DNA of 64,000 nucleotides from Setoptus koraiensis (GCA_048013815.1 CM106585.1:9610001-9674000), one strand, 5' to 3'. Shown: positions 1-13,257, numbered from the stretch's first letter. The notes: generated by a model not told the origin, from the letters alone. Numbers and translations are program-made.

Positions 1-106
1 CAGGCCCACACAAAACACGCTGGCCGACAACAGCTCGAATATCTGGCCAATGTCTGGCCAGCCCCAGCGAATACCCGAAGGTTTTCAGCGTGAGCCGGAC
101 AACACC

Positions 107-174
107 AGCAGCAACAACAACAGCAACAACAGCGACAGCAGCAACAGCGACAGCAGCAACAGCAACAACAGGTT
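107..174 (+). repeat. CAA/CAG-rich microsatellite
   Basis: An imperfect run of AGCAACAACAACAGC words, interrupted by CGACAG units. It reads as poly-N, poly-Q, poly-S or poly-L depending on frame. No coding role is supported. Confidence 0.8.
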
Positions 175-659
175 CATGTGCAAGCTGGCCGCCGAGAGCC
201 CGTCGAGAGCGCTGCCAAAGGTGAGCTTGGCATTGGAAACAATGGCCGGCCGACTGTGCGCTGGCGCGCCGACCGTTACGCAACCGAGCTTCTTTGTTTC
301 GTCGCTTCTTCGCTCATTCGGCTTCGCTCGCTTCTCTGGCTCGTCGCTCGCTTCTCTGGCTCGTCGCTGGCTTCTCCGGCTCGTCGCTGGCTCGGCCGCC
401 GTCGTCGGCCGTTGCAACAACAGTGCCGACGCCGTTGATGCTGCTGATGATGCCGGTCGGTTGTCGCTCGGTTGTTGCTCTGCGGTTGTTGTTGTGCAGC
501 CATAATAGAGAGATGATTGATCATTCGCCCCTGTTCTCTGTGTCCACTGGCCACGCTGGCCAATGCGCCGTGTTCGCGTCCTGTCGCTGTCATGTCCGAA
601 GCCGCGCGCAACAGCAACACCGACACCAACAACCGACATTTGGCCGACCGACAACAACG

Positions 660-702
660 GCAACAGCGATATCGACAACAACAACAACAACAACAACAAC
701 AC
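660..702 (+). repeat. (CAA)n microsatellite
   Basis: A short CAA tract beginning as CAACAGCGATATCGACAACAA and ending in about eight perfect CAA units. It is flanked by GATATCGAC words on both sides (near 668 and 710). Confidence 0.75.
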
Positions 703-2026
703 TGGACGGCGATATCGACGAGCATGAGCAACAAATTGGCGCAACGAGCGTCGGCAACTTGTCGGCCGGCTCGGCCACTTGTATCGCTAACAATCATCAC
801 GTGCGTCCTGCGCCGGCCGGCCCGACCGACTGGCGGCGCACTAGTGGTCGCTTCGAGCGGCCAAACGGGCCGAGGTTTGCCGGCAGTCGCCTGACCGGCA
901 TCTTGGACAGCGTCACCGAAGCGGCCATTGTCGGCGCTGGCAGCGTCGTGGTCAATTTGTTGCCATGATACTGACGCGGCCCGACGCGGCCTGTGTGACT
1001 CAAACGGGCAGCGATTCTCTGAGAACCGTCGGCCGACTGCGGCCGTCGCACAACAACGGCAACAACAGCGACAACAACAAGTTGAGCGTCCGACGCACCG
1101 AAGCCCAAGATATCGGGCCAACGAGAGCGCGACGAGCGACACCGCGCCACCGATGCGTCCGCTGCGCCGGCCGCAGACGGACACAATTGGAACGTTCGAG
1201 GAGCCGCGCTCGAATTGTGTCCGGACTGTGGCACCAGTTCGTGTCTCGGGCCGACAATGGCGCTGCGACCGCAACGGCCTGCTGCAACGCGATCCGCGCC
1301 GACAGCCGCGCTCAAGAAGCCGCAGCGGCTGACAGCGGCGCTCGAGGAGCCGCGCCGCGCCGACGAAGCCGAGAAGCGAAGAAGCCGCGAGAAGCGAAGC
1401 GGCCGCGATAGGCGAGCGGCGAGAAGTGGCTCCTTGTTGCTGCTTGTCGGCGGTGGCCGCAGCGTCTCAGTTCATGGTCATGATTATGATGATGCTATTA
1501 ATTTTTTGCGCCGTCTTACTCGGCGCTGGCCTGCCCGTTCTGCTTGGCTCGGTCGGGCCGGCCCGCGTTGCCACAACCGCTCGCTGCACGCTCGCCGACG
1601 CACAACAATTGCGCCCGGTGGCCGCTGTCGTCCGCGGCGCTCGGTTGCGTGGGGGGGGGGGCAACGGCAGGCCGGCAAGGGACCTTGCTGCGTCCTATGC
1701 GGGCCCTCGCGGGCCGGCGCAACTCTTTCGGGAGCCGTCGGCCGGCGCACGCAAGCACGCAGCCAGACGGAACAGGGCACTGCGGCGGCCCGGCGAGAGC
1801 GGAGGCTAATCCGCAAATCGTTCACTCACACCGGATTGGCGCTTGGCTTTTTTATGCCGGCTCATATCGGCTCACTGGCCGGACTAGGCGATTCTGTGCG
1901 CAAGACACTTGTCCGAAGTGGCAACTTGTTGGCTCGCAATCACACTCGCGGCCTGTCGGTATTGTTGTCCGCTTGCAAATCGGCCACTGGCGTCCATTAG
2001 CGTCCATTCACACATTCGCACATTCA

Positions 2027-2153
2027 CGATTCGCGATTCTCGAGTCTCGATTCGCAGTTCGAATTTGCGATTCGCAGTTCGAAGTTCGCGATTCGCCGTT
2101 CGCAGTTCGAAGTGCGCGATTCGCCGTTCGAAGTTCGCAGTTCGCGATTCGCG
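2027..2153 (+). repeat. Degenerate tandem array of TTCG-containing decamers
   Basis: About a dozen alternating words of the types GATTCGC, AGTTCGAA and GCCGTTC fill this stretch, with a basic period near 10-11 bp. TTCGAA sites recur. All frames are read as repetitive Arg/Phe/Ser peptides, which argues for a repeat rather than a gene. Confidence 0.8.
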
Positions 2154-2683
2154 GGCATGTTCGCGGAACAACGCCAACAATCTCAGCAGCACACGAACAG
2201 CTGTTCGTGTATAATACCAAACGCAATAACAATAACGACGGCCACTAACAGATGAAGACGTAACAGCTACGATACGATTGCGTCACTTTCGAAGCTTCGC
2301 TGCCGGCAAACAAACAAGCCGAGCCAACAGCCCGATTGCGATGTGAATGGACTGTTTGTTTGTATGGATGCAGCGTGAATAGCGTACATGTAATATTATA
2401 TTGTATATTGCATTATATAGGCGCGACAGGTGACTTGTCGCCGGCCCGGCCGCGCCGGTCACGCGATGCCGGCCGGCCGATAGGCCGATCCGGCGGCGAG
2501 TTCGTTCGGGTAACCGCGAGCCCGTCTACACGCCGACGAGCGTGCCTGTTCGAGCCGGCCCGATGGGTCGCTTCGAAACGGACTCTCGCATTGTGTTTTG
2601 CGCATTGTGTTTCGCCGCACACACTTTAAACGCTCGCTTCATGCACTTATCCGCCTCATGCGCTCGCCGCCGCCGGCGCGGCC

Positions 2684-2803
2684 GGGATAATACGCACACT
2701 GGTCGGGACGCGGCGCACACACTGGCCGGGATAATACACACGCCGGCCAGGATAATACACACGCCGGCCGGGATAATACACACGCTGGCCGGCATAATAC
2801 ACG
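2684..2803 (+). repeat. 21-bp minisatellite (GGATAATACACACGCCGGCCG unit)
   Basis: Units begin at 2729, 2750, 2771 and 2791, with a diverged copy at 2685. Each unit contains one GGCCGG-type palindromic core and one GATAATACACA segment. Copies differ by one to three bases. Confidence 0.85.
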
Positions 2804-2820
2804 GACGATACAACAGCAGT

Positions 2821-2861
2821 TTGATCGATTGGTCGCCGATTAGCCGCGCTCAATCGATCAA
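2821..2861. repeat. Inverted repeat, 11-bp arms
   Basis: TTGATCGATTG (2821-2831) pairs perfectly with CAATCGATCAA (2851-2861) across a 19-bp spacer. A second, overlapping pair (CGCCGATT 2834-2841, AATCGGCG 2860-2867) could form instead. Confidence 0.65.
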
Positions 2862-5291
2862 TCGGCGTTTCGGACGGCACGACTCCGGCCCGTCGCCCGG
2901 CGGCCTCTCGACTGGTCGGGCTTGCGCGAACGTTGCGCGGCCGCGGCGGACGTTCGCGGCGCAACAGCCTCATTGGCGTATCGCGGCCATTACATGCTGC
3001 GGCACACCATCGGCGGTGTTTGTTACAGCGGCGATCATCGCGCCGCCGACCTTTGCTCTCTCGAGTGGCGCTTCTCTGCGCGCCCCCCCCCCCCGACGCC
3101 CAACGCGCCCGATCCGGCCGAGATTTCGAGGGCGGCGAATTTCCGAATTCGGAGGCTCCGAAATCCGCGCTCCTCCGTCGGACGCTCCGTTTGTTGGCTG
3201 CGAGCATCGCCGCAACTCGAGCCAGCCGGCGGGCCCGCCGATGACTGATCGCTCGCCAACTGGTGGCCCCGCGACGGGCCGCTCAAATTGAGCGTGATGT
3301 GGGACCGCGCGCGGCTCCACTCGCTCGTGCCCGTTGCAAGCGGCGAGCTCGCACGTAAAACAATCGCCGGCCCGGCCGCAAATGAGCGATTACGCAACAG
3401 ACAGCCGGCGCTTACATATCGCTGTGTATCGGGCATCGGCCGGGCGCTTGTGCGCGGCGCGGCCCGTCACTGTCGGGTCGGCGTGATTGCGTCGGTGCGC
3501 AAACGGTTTAAAATTTGGCTGTAAAATAACACCAGCGACAGATTGCGATCGTGGCGTGTCTGGCATGATATCGAGAGGCGAGCATCGCGGGCTCACAGCT
3601 CACTGTGCACAACGCGCGCCGTCGGACCGGCGGCGCAAAATGTCGAGTCGGCGGCCCGCAACGAACGCATGACGGGCCGCCTGTAGCCGCACGGGCAGCA
3701 TCGTTGTCTGGTCGAGTGGATCGGGCCGGCGAGCCAACGACGGCTCAGGCGAAGATAAAAGAATCGTGCGAATGTGCACCCATTAGCAAGTCATGCCTGT
3801 CAAAACAAAAGACTACCACAAATCCATGTCAAAACAACAACAACGGCAACAACAACAACAGCTACGACGGCAACGGCAGCAACAGCAGTAACAACAGCGA
3901 CAGCAGCAGCAGTTTCGAAGCGACCATTTTCGAAGCGTTCGAAGGGCGCGCATGCGCTCCCGCCGATGGGTTCGAGAGCGAGAACGAGTTTCGTTCGTCG
4001 AAGCTGGAACAAGCGTGCACATTTGAATGTAACCACTAGCGCTGCTTGTGTGCGAATTAAATTGCGTCATGCGATATTTAACAAGTGACTGAGTTGTGTG
4101 TTATGTAATCATAACGAATAAGCGTGACCTAACTCCTGCAGCCAATTCGCTGGCTGTGTGTGTGTGTCAGTAGCCTCATGAATTCGGTAGCTCGTTTAGC
4201 GTTGGCAAAAGTTTATTGTCGCGCTCTCATTTCGCCAAGTTCCAACCGCTTGCCAACCGACGGCCGACCGACAAGCGAACAAGCGCCGCCATATAGGCAA
4301 GCACGGCGACAACCGAAAAAGAACGTCTTCGAAACGAAACGAGATTCGCTCCGGCTCGACAAGCCAGACGATCAGCTGACTATAGACGACTGCTGATTAT
4401 AGGTTGGGGCACGCCGTTTGAGAGCCAACAGATCAGCTGTTTGCATTCGGTGGCTTCTTTTGTTGGCTTGTGGCTTCTCACAAGTTGTGTGAGTTGCGTC
4501 ACATAACCCGTTTTGTCTCGTCATGTGATCACTCAACACGACCAAGTGACAAAGTGATATGACAGAGCGAGTCGCATTCGTTTCGAGCACACATATCATC
4601 GTCACATTGGCCGCACATTTGTCCACAAGTCGAGTTGCACACAATTGTCAATTATGCGCACGCACAATGATAATTATAATGATTGCATCATTTAGTCACT
4701 TTTCAGCTTCCGTTTGTCAACCATAAATCACACTCTTTGTCTCATGTTTGCGTGTGTGTGTTGGGGCGCCACAATGCGAGCTCGCAACGACGAGCTCGCA
4801 ACGATAGGCTCACTGCGATGGGCGCCACAATGGGGCCAAAGTTGCATAATGGCGACACTTGGAACATAATGGTGAGAGTGACGCAATAAGTGCTGCTGCC
4901 ACAGTCGATTGATTAGGTGGCGCGCAAATTGAATTTAAATGTCGCCAAAATGCGTGTCAAATGTCTCGTGTCAAATTATAATGCTAGTGGTCGCAAACAC
5001 AAGCTGTCAACGAGACACATCTGACAATTGATATTTGCGCTCTGTGTCTTGTCACAATTTGTGAATGAGTTGGCATTTGGCGTAAAAAGTGTCAGCCGTG
5101 TCAAGATTGTTTGACCGGTCAGTTGCGTCACATGGGCGCCGATGGGCGTCCGAGCAACAGAGTCGCGCACTCGAGGTCCGGCTTGGGCCGCTGCGGCCGA
5201 CCGAGCGTCCGACTGGGCACATGCTAACATGTGAATATCAATTATTCGTATAATTCGTTGTGATTCGTTGTGATCCGTTGTGACTATTCGT

Positions 5292-5320
5292 TCGCTGGCC
5301 ACCACCTCGGTGGCCAGCGA
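5292..5320. repeat. Perfect hairpin, 12-bp arms, 5-nt loop
   Basis: TCGCTGGCCACC (5292-5303) is the reverse complement of GGTGGCCAGCGA (5309-5320). The loop is ACCTC. The function is unknown. Confidence 0.75.
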
Positions 5321-5772
5321 CGACTCGGTCGTTGGAGGCGCGATATAAAACAAGCAAAAATATAATAATGTATTAACGATACTCATGCACAGCATAATGC
5401 GATAACACGGCCGATAAATGTTGCATACTGCACCACTGTAATATTGCATAATCGGTGTTGCGGCCAATGGTCAGGCGTGAGGTCACTTGTGTCATGAGTG
5501 GCCTGAGACGGCAAAAAACGAGTTGCAGTTGGTTGGTTTATTTGGCCGGATTATGGCGCGAGTTGGCTCAGTCAGTTGTGAGTGTGGCAGCGAGCGTGCC
5601 ACACAATGGGTGAATGGCAAACTTGAATGACGACAATTTGAATGTCGTTGTTGAATTGTCATGAAATGACATATCTCACAAGAATGTTTAGATAACATGG
5701 CGTGTTGTGTGTTGCGCAATAGTTTGCGCAATTGATCATCGCTAGTATCATTAGTGGCACTTTGTTGCGCAA

Positions 5773-5870
5773 TAAGCAGGCAAGCAAGCAAACAAGCAAG
5801 CAAGCAAACAAACAAACAAACAAATAAACAAACAAACAAGCGAACAAACAAGCGAACAAACAAAACGACA
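5773..5870 (+). repeat. (CAAA)n / (CAAG)n microsatellite
   Basis: Tetranucleotide units CAAG and CAAA alternate in blocks for about 100 bp. On the minus strand this reads as long Leu/Phe/Cys-rich frames that are not genes. Confidence 0.85.
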
Positions 5871-6235
5871 AGCGCCAACAACGAACAGCAGGCAACTCGA
5901 CAACTCGAGAACGGATTGGTTGCGTCATTTTGTCGTCTATGCCCTTGCTTGGCGGCACCGTCGAGCCTTGGTCGGGCACTCGAGATGCCAGCTCGAGCCG
6001 TTGAGTTGTTTGAGTGTGACACCGACAACGTCGTGAGTGTGACACCGACAACGTCGTAAGTGTGACAGCGAGCAACAACAACGGCAACCCTTACATGACT
6101 ACTATTACGTAATTTCCATCGTGCGTTGCATGCGGCTGCAATGGAAATGAGTGAGCTCACAAACACGACGCTTATTTGAGCTCATGAGTAATTGGCCCAC
6201 CGTCTCGACTCTCACCTCTGGCGGTTGCCACAGAT

Positions 6236-6327
6236 GCGGCCCGACTCTGGCGGGCGCCGGTTGCGGCCCGACTCTTGCGGACGCCAGTCGCGGCCCGACT
6301 CTTGCGGACGCCAGTCGCGGCCCGACA
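6236..6327 (+). repeat. 27-bp minisatellite
   Basis: Units starting GCGGCCCGACTCTTGCGGAC lie at 6236, 6263, 6290 and 6317 (the last one partial). Units 2 and 3 look identical and the first has diverged. The period is a multiple of three, so every frame gives a peptide repeat, which makes false coding frames likely. Confidence 0.85.
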
Positions 6328-6690
6328 GTTGGCGAGACCAATGCGAGTGGCTAGCTAGCAACCTATAAAACAGTCATGTCCTTATAGGACATGGCATGTC
6401 TACAAATGGTGGCGCCGCGTCTACTAATGGTGGCGCCAAGTACCGTTACTTTGGCCGGTACCGGTTGTTAGCGACTATCCTATATACAGTGGATACAGTT
6501 GTGCGTGTTAAGTATACATGTACTCGTATGTGCGCTCTCATGCAACATACACACACACGAGCACGTTACGTAAGTTACGTAAGCATAATGGCACAAGTGT
6601 CACGTAGTGCGTGCGCGACAGTAGCCAAGTAGCAGTATGAGCCAGCAGTAAATAGTGTACGTGCAGTATATTGTATGATGATGCAACAAC

Positions 6691-6696
6691 TAAGGC

Positions 6697-6737
<41 letters not shown>

Positions 6738-6738
6738 C
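6691..6738 (+). repeat. Long uninterrupted (CAA)n microsatellite
   Basis: Roughly fifteen near-perfect CAA units, the cleanest CAA tract in the left third of the window. Confidence 0.85.
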
Positions 6739-8158
6739 TACAAGGGCTGATTTGATTGCGCTCACTTGATGCCTGATTGTGCCGGTGTGGGCCACTGTGA
6801 AGTGCACTGGCCCCCACTCGACAACTGACCAAACCACAAATTGTGGCACACTGTGGCACAGCTTGCGGTGTTGTATAGGGCCACCATGGCGCCCTTATGT
6901 GCGCGAGGGGGCACGTCCACTGCAAACTGACTGCAAACTGTACGTGACTCCACTGCCAAACTGCAACAACCGACGGCGGCCAGCAGCGGCCAACAGCGGC
7001 CACTGTCAGCGCACAACCGGCCCACAAACAAGCTAATAGACACCCCCGACAGACGGCTTGACCCCCGCAAACTAACCTATTTTTGCGCCACTGGTCAGCC
7101 GAGTTGTCGCGACCGTTGGTGTCGCTGTTGTCGTTGTCTGTGATGTCGTTGTCTGTGTTGTCGTTGTCTGTGTTGTCGCTGTCGTGCGTGTCGTCGTGGC
7201 TGCCGTTCGCGTTGTCGCTGCTGTCGTGCCGCCGAGAGGGCGCAGTGGGAGACAAACACGACAAGCACGTGCTGCGGCCGCCGCCAGGGGCGAGCGCAGT
7301 GGTCAGAGGTCGGCGCAGAAGCCAAACGATTGCCAAATGAGCGATGCTTGTGTCTATTTGTGTCCATTTGAGCCCATTACCGAGCGTCGCCGAGACCCGA
7401 GCGCCAGCGCTTGCGACAACTGCCGGCAGCTCGGGCAAGCACGCTGAACATGCTCGGCACCCCGCTGGCCGGCTCCATTGCAAATTGCCCACCGGAGCTC
7501 GGTGGGCGCCAGCGAGCGGCCGCGCTCAGTCGTTGTGGTCGCTCAGTCGATGTCGTCGCTCAGTCGTTGTCGTCGCAAGTTGCGCCAACTGACAACTTTT
7601 GCAACTTGACACAATCGAAATTGCGAGCAATTGTGTGTGCCAAGCTGTGCGCAACGGAAGGGGCACAGTCGGCGCGATTGGCCAGCAGATTGGCGAGTGG
7701 CCGGCCGGCCGGTCATCTGTCAGCGATCGTCACCTCGCGAGCCTGTCAGAGGCTCTTTGGCGGCGCCCGCGCGACCCGAGCGGCGCTCGCTGCCGGGTCG
7801 GGCCATTCGGGCGAACGGTCAGCAGGCGGGCATGCAGCGCGCGGGTATGAAGCGGGCGAGTTGCAAAACACTGCTTAACACCAGTTGACAGGCGCAAAGA
7901 TTTGGCGGTTGGCCGAGCCAGCGAGCGAGCGAGCAACGGACAAGCGCACAACAACAACGCCGGCAACAACCGAGCCGACGGACACAACCATCCGAAGTGA
8001 TTATGATTGATGAGATGCTTTCATGCCGGCGCGCAAGCATCGGAATGGCGCTGCGGCCGGCCCTCGCTGCGAGCCACAGAACGCTCACCGACCGAACAGT
8101 GCCCTGGCCGGCCCGCGGACGAGCCGGATCGAGCCGCCAACATGACACAACAGCGCCA

Positions 8159-8300
8159 GCGACACAAGCGCCAACAACGGCAACAACCACAACAACAGCG
8201 GCAACCACAACAACAGCGGCAACCACAACAACAGCGCCAGCTACAACACCCACAGCGGCACCAGCAACGACAACGAGAGCGTCAACAGCGAGCGGCGAGC
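8159..8300 (+). repeat. CAA/CAG/CCA-rich tract with 15-bp higher-order unit
   Basis: ACAACAGCGGCAACC recurs three times near 8190-8235 within a longer CAA-rich stretch that ends in CGAGAGCGTCAACAGCG words. Confidence 0.7.
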
Positions 8301-9105
8301 CGGCGGAAGAAACCCGAGAGCAATTGATCATCCCGAGCGCTCGCAGCCGTGTCCGCCAGTGGCGCGCTGCGCCACAATTTGCGGCTCGGCTGTGCTCGCA
8401 ACTCGCGGCTCGCTTGTGCCCGCAACTCGCGGCTCGCTTGTGCCCGCAATCGGTCGGCGCGCCGGCCCGAGCGCCGTGGCTGGCGCAAGGTGCTCGGGCC
8501 GGCACAAACTGACCGCTGGGGCGACACACAAGCGAACAGGTGGTTGCGCCGGCCAACTTGTAGGCGATCGCTGACCGCTTGGCGCAAGCCGCGTCCAGTG
8601 GTCAGCGGCTACGGGAGCACGATGCGCGACGCTTATTCCAGTGCGCACAGAAATTCCAATCGACGGTCGGCCGCAAATATCGGCCGGCACGCCGGGCGAG
8701 CAACAAAATGGACGAACAACGAACAGCGTCAGTGCGCCCGATCGAGGGCACCGATTCTGGCTCTCGTCGTCGGTCGTGTTCGAAGCTCGAACGCCACCGA
8801 AGAATGCGAGCGCCTGCTTCTCGGCAGGCCATTCCAACTGCCGATCAATAGACGATTGCCAACGGACGATTGCCAACGGACGACTGCCAATGGACGACGG
8901 GCCACAAACAATCGGCGCATGCGACCGGCCCGACCGACTGGCCAAAGAACGCGCCCGCCAACAAGTGCGCCCGACAGGTAAAGTTCAGCGCGCAACAATC
9001 GATAGTGGCAGCACGCACAAAAGCGATTGATCACTCATTGTTGCAAGTTGCAGTGTTTGCCGGCCGGCTCGCAACCGCTGCACCTCGCTCCCGTCCGGCC
9101 CACCG

Positions 9106-9180
9106 GTATCGGGCCGCCAGTATCGGGCCGCCAGTATCGGGCCGCCAGTATCGGGCCGCTGGTGTCGGGCCGCTGGTGCC
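9106..9180 (+). repeat. 14-bp minisatellite (GTATCGGGCCGCCA)
   Basis: Four near-perfect copies start at 9106. Variant copies with GCTGGTGTCGGGCC follow. Confidence 0.85.
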
Positions 9181-10418
9181 GCTCGGTGCAGGCGGCGCAC
9201 AGCCACTGGCACCGATCGGCTCAGGCTGGCTCCGGTCGCCGCCACAATGACACGCCCCCAGCAATTAGTGCCCCCCTATTGGCCACTGGTATTTTGTTGG
9301 CCCATTGACAATCGCTGCCGGGGGCACTTGACAGTGTCAAGTTGGCAGTGCCCAGCAGCAATTGCCTGTGGCTCGAGTGCGTGTGCGCTACCCACTTGCC
9401 GCGTGCGGTATCCGCTGCGCGCCGGCCTTTGAGTGTGGGCCGGACGGCGTCTGACAGACCGGTGACAGTTGACGGTTGCAGATGCCCAGTTGACAGTTAT
9501 GTACACAATGTGTGCCGCATGTAACGGGTTGCGTCTATATGCGCATCCCCCGCTGCTCATGAACGGGTCGGTCGGTCGTTCGGTCGGTCGGTCGGGCTGG
9601 CTAGACGGTCGCGCTCGACGGTCGCGTTTGACAGTTGTGTCGGGCTCAGCTGGCCGCGGTCGCTAATTGCCCGAGCGCTACCTGTCGGCGACGCGGACAG
9701 TGGCGCTGTCGTGATTTGGCGACACACCGGCCAGGCGCGCGTCGTCGTGGGCGGTCGGCGAATTGTTGTGTTGTGGCGATTATCCGTTTGACAACAATGG
9801 CCACTGTTTGTTGTTTGTGGTCGCTTGTTAGCAACAACAACAACAAGTACAAACAAGCGCCACGAGTGTGTTTAATTTGACATAAACAATGGACTGGCCG
9901 CACAGCGCGTCGGGCCGCTGTTTTTGGTCAGCGGCCCAACGCGGGTTTTTGCGGGCAGCACGGCGGCAGCCCGCCGGCGGGCCCACAGCGGCCAATAGGA
10001 ATTCGGGCGAGCGGGGCCCATTGTTGTGGCGGTGGCAGCGCTGCCGATACTAATGACGCTAATCTCCTTTGTCAGTGGCTGTTGTTGCAAGCGGATAAGC
10101 GTCGAGGGCCGAGATTTGTCGCTGTCGGTTGGTTGTCGCTGTCGGTTGGTTGTCGCTGAGTGTGGCGCTGTTGTCGCTGTTGTCGCTGTTGTTGTTGTTT
10201 GCGGCCGCATCGCCACTGACAGCCAGTGGCCAGTGACAGCAGTGACAGCAGTGACAGTAGTGACACTTTCGACAGCAGCATCCATTTGTCTGTGCGCGAC
10301 AATAAGTTGTTACCTTGCGATTGTTACAGCGCCCGTCGTCTCAATTGGATTATACACACACCGCCGGCCGCGTCCGCGCATATACTCGCACCATGTACTC
10401 AGCTCGCCCCACTCGAAA

Positions 10419-10500
10419 TCGCTGGATATCGCCGAATGTCGCTGAATGTCGCTGAATGTCGCTGGATATCGCTGAATGTCGCTGGATGCCGCCATGTCGC
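10419..10500 (+). repeat. 10-bp minisatellite (TGAATGTCGC)
   Basis: Seven to eight copies alternate between GAATGTCGCT and GGATATCGCT. Several copies therefore contain a GATATC site. Confidence 0.8.
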
Positions 10501-10726
10501 TATGCGCGCGTTCGCGACTCGCCGCCACGGGCTGGCAGATCGCAAATTTATGCAGTGGATAAATTTGCCGAACGCGCGATCCGTGCGCGCCGTGGCCACT
10601 TCACACGGCCGCTAATCTCATAAGTATCGTTTACCAGCGTCGCCCGCCGTCGACGTTGCATGCCGCTCGTCAGCGGGCCGCCACATTGACAATGGGATTT
10701 GGCCGATCGCTGCGTCTCCGCTCGAG

Positions 10727-10782
10727 CGCCGCTCATCTCTGGCCGCTCATCTCTGGCCGCTCATCTCTGGCCGCTCGTCTCT
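10727..10782 (+). repeat. 14-bp minisatellite (GGCCGCTCATCTCT)
   Basis: Four copies, the first and last slightly changed (GCGCCGCTCATCTCT, GGCCGCTCGTCTCT). Confidence 0.85.
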
Positions 10783-11260
10783 GGATGCCGGCCGGGCGGC
10801 GCGACGCCGCTCCGAGCGGCCCGAGCACTCGAACGATGCCGGCACAGCCGCGGCGCTCGGAAACGGTTGTCGGCGCTCGCGGCGGCCGCCCGACGCTCAG
10901 TTGGCCGTGCCGTCGCTGGCCGCGGTGCCGCTCGGGATTTGCGCTCAACTTTTGCCAGTGCGCCCCCGAATTCCGGCAAATCGCGCCGCGGCCGCCCGAA
11001 CACAGAGGCCCGAGCAGCGAAACCCGAACAGCGAAACTCGAACAAACGGGCAGCGAGCCGCCACTCCAGCGGCCGCCGTTCCGATTGCGAACACGATTGG
11101 CGCCGTCCGCCGGTTCGCTGCCCGGATTCGCTGTGCTCGGTTTGCCGGTTGCGTGCGCCCCGTCCGGCACTGCGCCCCGTCCGCAGGTAACCCGCACAAT
11201 GAAATATCCGCGAGCAAAGTAGCCCCACACACACGCACTTTGCATACAGTTGCGGCGAAC

Positions 11261-11302
11261 AAAATTGGTTGCGCAAAATTGGTTGCGCAAAATTGGTTGC
11301 TG
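11261..11302 (+). repeat. 14-bp minisatellite (AAAATTGGTTGCGC)
   Basis: Two perfect copies and a third copy with a one-base insertion. The third runs into TGCAAAGTTTGCGC. Confidence 0.8.
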
Positions 11303-11935
11303 CAAAGTTTGCGCCTTTGTGCCGCCAATGTGCCCAACTTGCAACTCGCTCGCTCGTGCGCCTCTGTAGCCCGCTTCTGGCGGGCCGATCGGGCGCCCGT
11401 CGGTGGGCGCTGTCGGGCGCATTGTGCCGGCCGCCTATTGAGACAACTCGAGCCATTGAGAGTCTCGATTTGAGGCAACAATGCACTCTCCATGGCATCG
11501 CAAATGCAGTTGCACGCAAACAAACAACCGCCGGCCGCCCCGTTGACAGCCACTGACAGGCGGGGGCGTGGTGACGGGCAACTCTTGTCAGGCGGTATTG
11601 CGGTACCGCGAATTGGCAGTGTGGGCATTTCTTTTCCGCTGGCTGAAATGTGCGGTTCGAATGGAAATTCGAACGGTTCGGTTGAAATGCGTTTGCGTGC
11701 CGCGTCATTGTGCGGGTCACAATGACAGTTCCCGTGATGACTAGCGCCACCGCAGCAAATAGCATATACATGATATCGCTTCGATGGGGGCGCGGCGATC
11801 GCCGCATGAGAGCTCGCCGACAACTGTTTGCGCTGTGTCCACAAGCATGTCAACAAACATCAGCTGACAAGTGTCAGAAATGTCAAACGGTGCCATCAAA
11901 CGCACACACCGTGCACGCTCGCCGCCAACGGATGC

Positions 11936-11969
11936 GCTCACCTGGCCGAGCTGGCTCGGCCAGGTGAGC
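11936..11969. repeat. Perfect hairpin, 15-bp arms, 4-nt loop
   Basis: GCTCACCTGGCCGAG (11936-11950) and CTCGGCCAGGTGAGC (11955-11969) are exact reverse complements around CTGG. Both arms carry a splice-donor-like CAGGTGAGC on one strand or the other, so a donor-like sequence is present on both strands. Confidence 0.85.
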
Positions 11970-13257
11970 TATTATATTGTAAGAATTATTAATGCACCTG
12001 AAAATGTTGTGAGCCAATTACGCACAGTGTGCGTGTGTGTGTGCGCGCCATGGCTCACCGTGTAGCGGTGTCATAGCGGCGCGTGCCGCCCACATGATAG
12101 CGCACTGCGCGGTGCGCAACTATGCGATGCTATGCGCCATTGTGCCGCACCACTATGACGTAACGGCTATGACGTAACGTTATGACACGGCAACGGCAGT
12201 GTTGTGTGATGGCGCCCGGTGCAACGCACAACAATAATGTTGTGCGTATGTATGTAACATGACACAACACGGACGCACAGGTCAACACTGTGCAAGTGGC
12301 TCGCTCAAACGCTCAAAAGAAAACACGTGTTTCAGGCAGCCACTGGCTGGTGCGTGTGCGTGTGACACGAGCACGCACCGGCCGTGCAAGCCGGGCCAAT
12401 CGCTGGCGGTGCTTACGCGCAACTTACGTAACAGGATGATAAGCTTCTTAAGTGGCACACAAGTGGGCGCAAGTTTAAGTTTTAAGGGGCCCGCTCGTTG
12501 GCGGCCGCGGTTGATACTGCGCGCACAGCATCACAGGTCGACCCGACGACATGCCAGCCGGACCAAAAGCGGACACATCGGCGCAATATCCGAGCCGGAT
12601 AATCTGGCACAAGCGGGCGGGTCGGGTTGCGGTGGATTAGGCGACTTTTGGTTTAAACTTTGGGCGCACCAAAAGTTTAAAGCGGCCGCTGCTGCGGGCC
12701 CCGATCATCCGATCAGCCGACTGCCGCTCTGCACACAAATATACTGGCTGCGTCGCCGTGCGCGAAATAGCTGCACTAGTGGCCGATATCCGAGTTACTT
12801 ACACTAATATTATTTATACGAGCGCGATGCGATCATCTCTCCGGTGGCGGGTATTTGGCCGCAAGTTGCCGGTCGATACCCGCCGCGATAGGTCGCCAGT
12901 TCACAGTCGATAAGTTGCGGTTTCGGGCGCCGCGAGCCATCTCGCGCCAGCAAAGTCTCGCGCCGGCACAGTCTTGCGGCAACAAAATCCTGCAGCGGCG
13001 ACAATGGCCGCCCGACAAGTTGCCCGGTCGGCCGCGAGCGGGCGGCGGCGCGGTCGCCGGGCGCGACCAGTTCGTGACTGGCGGCCGCACTGGGGCACCG
13101 GCGATCATGATGCGCGATATACCGACGAGTGCAAACGTATCAATAGTTAGTGCTTAGGTAATTGCACAAACGCACAATGGTAACCACTGAATAATCGCCG
13201 CTCTCGAGTGTTGCTGGCAAGTGTAATCATTGTTGTTGCTGTGCACAATGATACAGC

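Noticed and set aside
85-1411. Several overlapping long frames on both strands near the left end
   Set aside because: They overlap in up to six frames, are rich in Arg, Gln, Ser and Leu runs that follow the CAA repeats, and show no domain. GC-rich DNA has few stops by chance.
5492-6166. A 224-codon minus-strand frame with a Leu/Phe/Cys-rich segment resembling a membrane protein
   Set aside because: The hydrophobic part is the complement of a CAAA/CAAG microsatellite.
10656-11856. Long overlapping frames (up to about 350 codons) on both strands
   Set aside because: Arg/Ala/Pro-rich readings of CpG-rich DNA, with no conserved motif. The overlap on both strands is typical of shadow frames.
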